7,610 bases of DNA from Defluviicoccus sp. (GTDB taxonomy: Bacteria; Pseudomonadota; Alphaproteobacteria; MPNO01): NCBI GenBank assembly GCA_028820945.1, contig JAPPHW010000327.1:1-7610 (forward strand), read 5' to 3'. The notes beneath the pieces were generated by a model. It searched no databases and had not been told where the DNA came from. It saw only the letters and a program-made list of their open reading frames with translations. How positions within the stretch are numbered: position 1 is the first letter of the stretch; each line of letters starts with the position of its first letter. Positions 6,605 through 7,610 of this stretch are shown here, in pieces. The translations under genes were made by a program, and so were the position numbers.

Positions 6605-7336
6605 ACGCTCGGGTCACCGGCCCGCGTCCATCCCGTGCTTCCGGCTATCGGGGGCGCGGGTCGACGAAGCGAACTGCGTCGTCGATTGACGGAATCCCAT
6701 TTTGGTGCCTGATTCCCCCCACGCAGATCGCACAGGTCGATGCGCTCCAAAACCAGGCGTTTCCGATTTTCCAGACCTTGATCGCACTCACCGTCTTGCG
6801 GCAGCAATGCCTGGTTTCCTGCTGGGCTTCGCCTGCTTCGGGGCCTATGGGATTCTGTGACCGTGTGTCCACCCGGATTGTTCAGTACTTCGAAGTGAGC
6901 GGCCTGAATCCGGCGCTCGAGCCGAAGTCTCCACACATTGTTCGGAGGTGACTGTTCCACCCTACTCCGCGCGCCGCGCGCCGTGACCTCGGTTGCGCAA
7001 GGTGACCGTCCTGCATACACGCCCCACCACTCGGACAACGACGTAAAGCCCTTGGCAACACCCACTACCAATTGCGACAGTGTCGGGACGTCGCTCCCCT
7101 CTGCGGAAGTACTGCCTAACAACCCGACTCCTAACTGTTCGAATATTGAGTCGCCTCGATACAGTCAGTCAGTGTATCTTTCGTGCTACCATGGCCGCCG
7201 CAGGTCGAGTGTTACAGCGTTCGCGATACGGCCTAATAAGCAGGACCATGGCCTGATGAGAAACGTCCGCCGTCGGTTGGCGATAACGGGCCATGATGAG
7301 AGTGATGACCGTCTTCTTCGCCACATGCGTGCGTGA
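6605..7336. other. region without recognisable genes
   Basis: No reading frame here shows a family match I recognise, and open frames on both strands are what GC-rich DNA gives by chance. The stretch from about 6980 to 7330 is visibly less GC-rich than the rest. A short plus-strand frame (6807-6863, MPGFLLGFACFGAYGIL) is hydrophobic but too short and has no start signals. The part from 6660 to 6870 could be a worn insertion-sequence or gene remnant, but I cannot identify it. A CAGT triplication lies at 7162-7173. No tRNA or CRISPR structure is visible. Confidence 0.5.
6618..6663. repeat. inverted repeat after the P450 remnant
   Basis: CGGCCCGCG at 6618-6626 pairs with CGCGGGTCG at 6655-6663: 9 pairs including one G-U, with a 28-base loop. 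It lies 14 bases after the P450 stop. It has no following T run, so if it is a terminator it is not of the canonical intrinsic type. Confidence 0.3.
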
Positions 7337-7387
7337 TTGCCGTACCCGGTGTTTCTTCCACCGTCTCCCATGATTGGGTCTGAGCAC

Positions 7388-7610
7388 ATGACGCCGCGAT
7401 ATCGATCAAGACGCTGCGAGCGCGTCGAATGGGATGCTCTGTGGCGAGTGCGGTCGCAGTTGCCCGGCCGGTGGCGCCTTGCACGGAACCGACTCTATCC
7501 CAGATCGCTGACATCCTTTCTCCGCTCGCGGCGCGGCGGCGGCATGCTGATCGGTGGCGTCTTCGCGCTGATGGCGATGGCCACCGTCGGCTCGGCGATG
7601 GCGAACTACG
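7388..7610 (+). CDS. hypothetical protein with N-terminal hydrophobic segment, partial at window edge
   Basis: A frame open from a TGA at 7334 to the right edge, so the 3' end is missing. Possible starts are ATG at 7370, 7388 and 7544; none has a good ribosome binding site and 7388 is a compromise. From 7388, 74 residues are seen: an Arg-rich, probably cytoplasmic stretch of about 50 residues, then SRRGGG followed by MLIGGVFALMAMATVGSAMA. The latter looks like a signal peptide or signal anchor, with a possible SAMA cleavage site. If translation begins at 7544, the protein starts directly with the signal peptide. The twin Arg before a hydrophobic run could suggest Tat export, but the motif is incomplete. 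No family is recognisable. Chance ORFs of this length are common in such GC-rich DNA, so this is tentative. Confidence 0.35.
   Translation, partial: MTPRYRSRRCERVEWDALWRVRSQLPGRWRLARNRLYPRSLTSFLRSRRGGGMLIGGVFALMAMATVGSAMANY

Noticed and set aside
6645..6872. Minus-strand 75-codon frame containing SAIKVWKIGNAWFWSAS
   Set aside because: It looks less random than its surroundings, but I recognise no family, and there is no convincing start signal. It may be a relic of a mobile element; not supportable as a gene.
7253..7264. CTGATGA followed by GAAAC, resembling the hammerhead ribozyme core
   Set aside because: The two core boxes touch, leaving no stem II, and no flanking arms pair to give stems I and III. 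Chance match.

Overview
The window is a GC-rich bacterial segment of unknown species. It holds an old or error-bearing transposon next to a decayed catabolic gene cluster. Nothing in the sequence fixes the taxon. The gene families (amidohydrolase 2, luciferase-like monooxygenase, epoxide hydrolase, cytochrome P450) recur together in Actinobacteria, Alphaproteobacteria and uncultured soil, marine or symbiont bacteria that degrade terpenoid, steroid or xenobiotic compounds. The heavy gene decay suggests relaxed selection.

Positions 54-3116 are an insertion element of about 3.06 kb, bounded by imperfect inverted repeats (19 of 21 bases match). It carries an IS66-type DDE transposase with an unusually long coiled-coil N-terminus. 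Overlapping it by 4 bases is a DUF4338 (DruA-like) gene. The transposase reads through two single-base frame changes and the DruA-like gene through one. In each case the family sequence continues exactly on the other side of the slip, so these are either recent mutations or assembly errors.

Positions 3131-6604 are the catabolic cluster. Its first gene, an amidohydrolase, is the only intact one, and its ribosome binding site starts within 3 bases of the transposon end. It overlaps the start of a luciferase-like monooxygenase (LLM) of which only about 85 residues remain. Then come a nearly full-length epoxide hydrolase pseudogene with four lesions (two frame changes and two TGA codons at expected Trp positions), a second LLM remnant on the minus strand, and a P450 remnant on the plus strand. 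The last two abut head to head with both 5' ends missing, and each also has a large internal deletion. The original cluster was probably an oxidative and hydrolytic degradation pathway, now non-functional apart perhaps from the amidohydrolase.

Positions 6605-7336 hold no recognisable gene, apart from one inverted repeat just after the P450. At the right edge a reading frame with a basic N-terminus and a hydrophobic segment runs out of the window.

The most interesting element is the transposase plus DruA-like pair inside a delimited element. DruA is otherwise known from the Druantia anti-phage system. The rest of the window is chiefly a record of gene decay.
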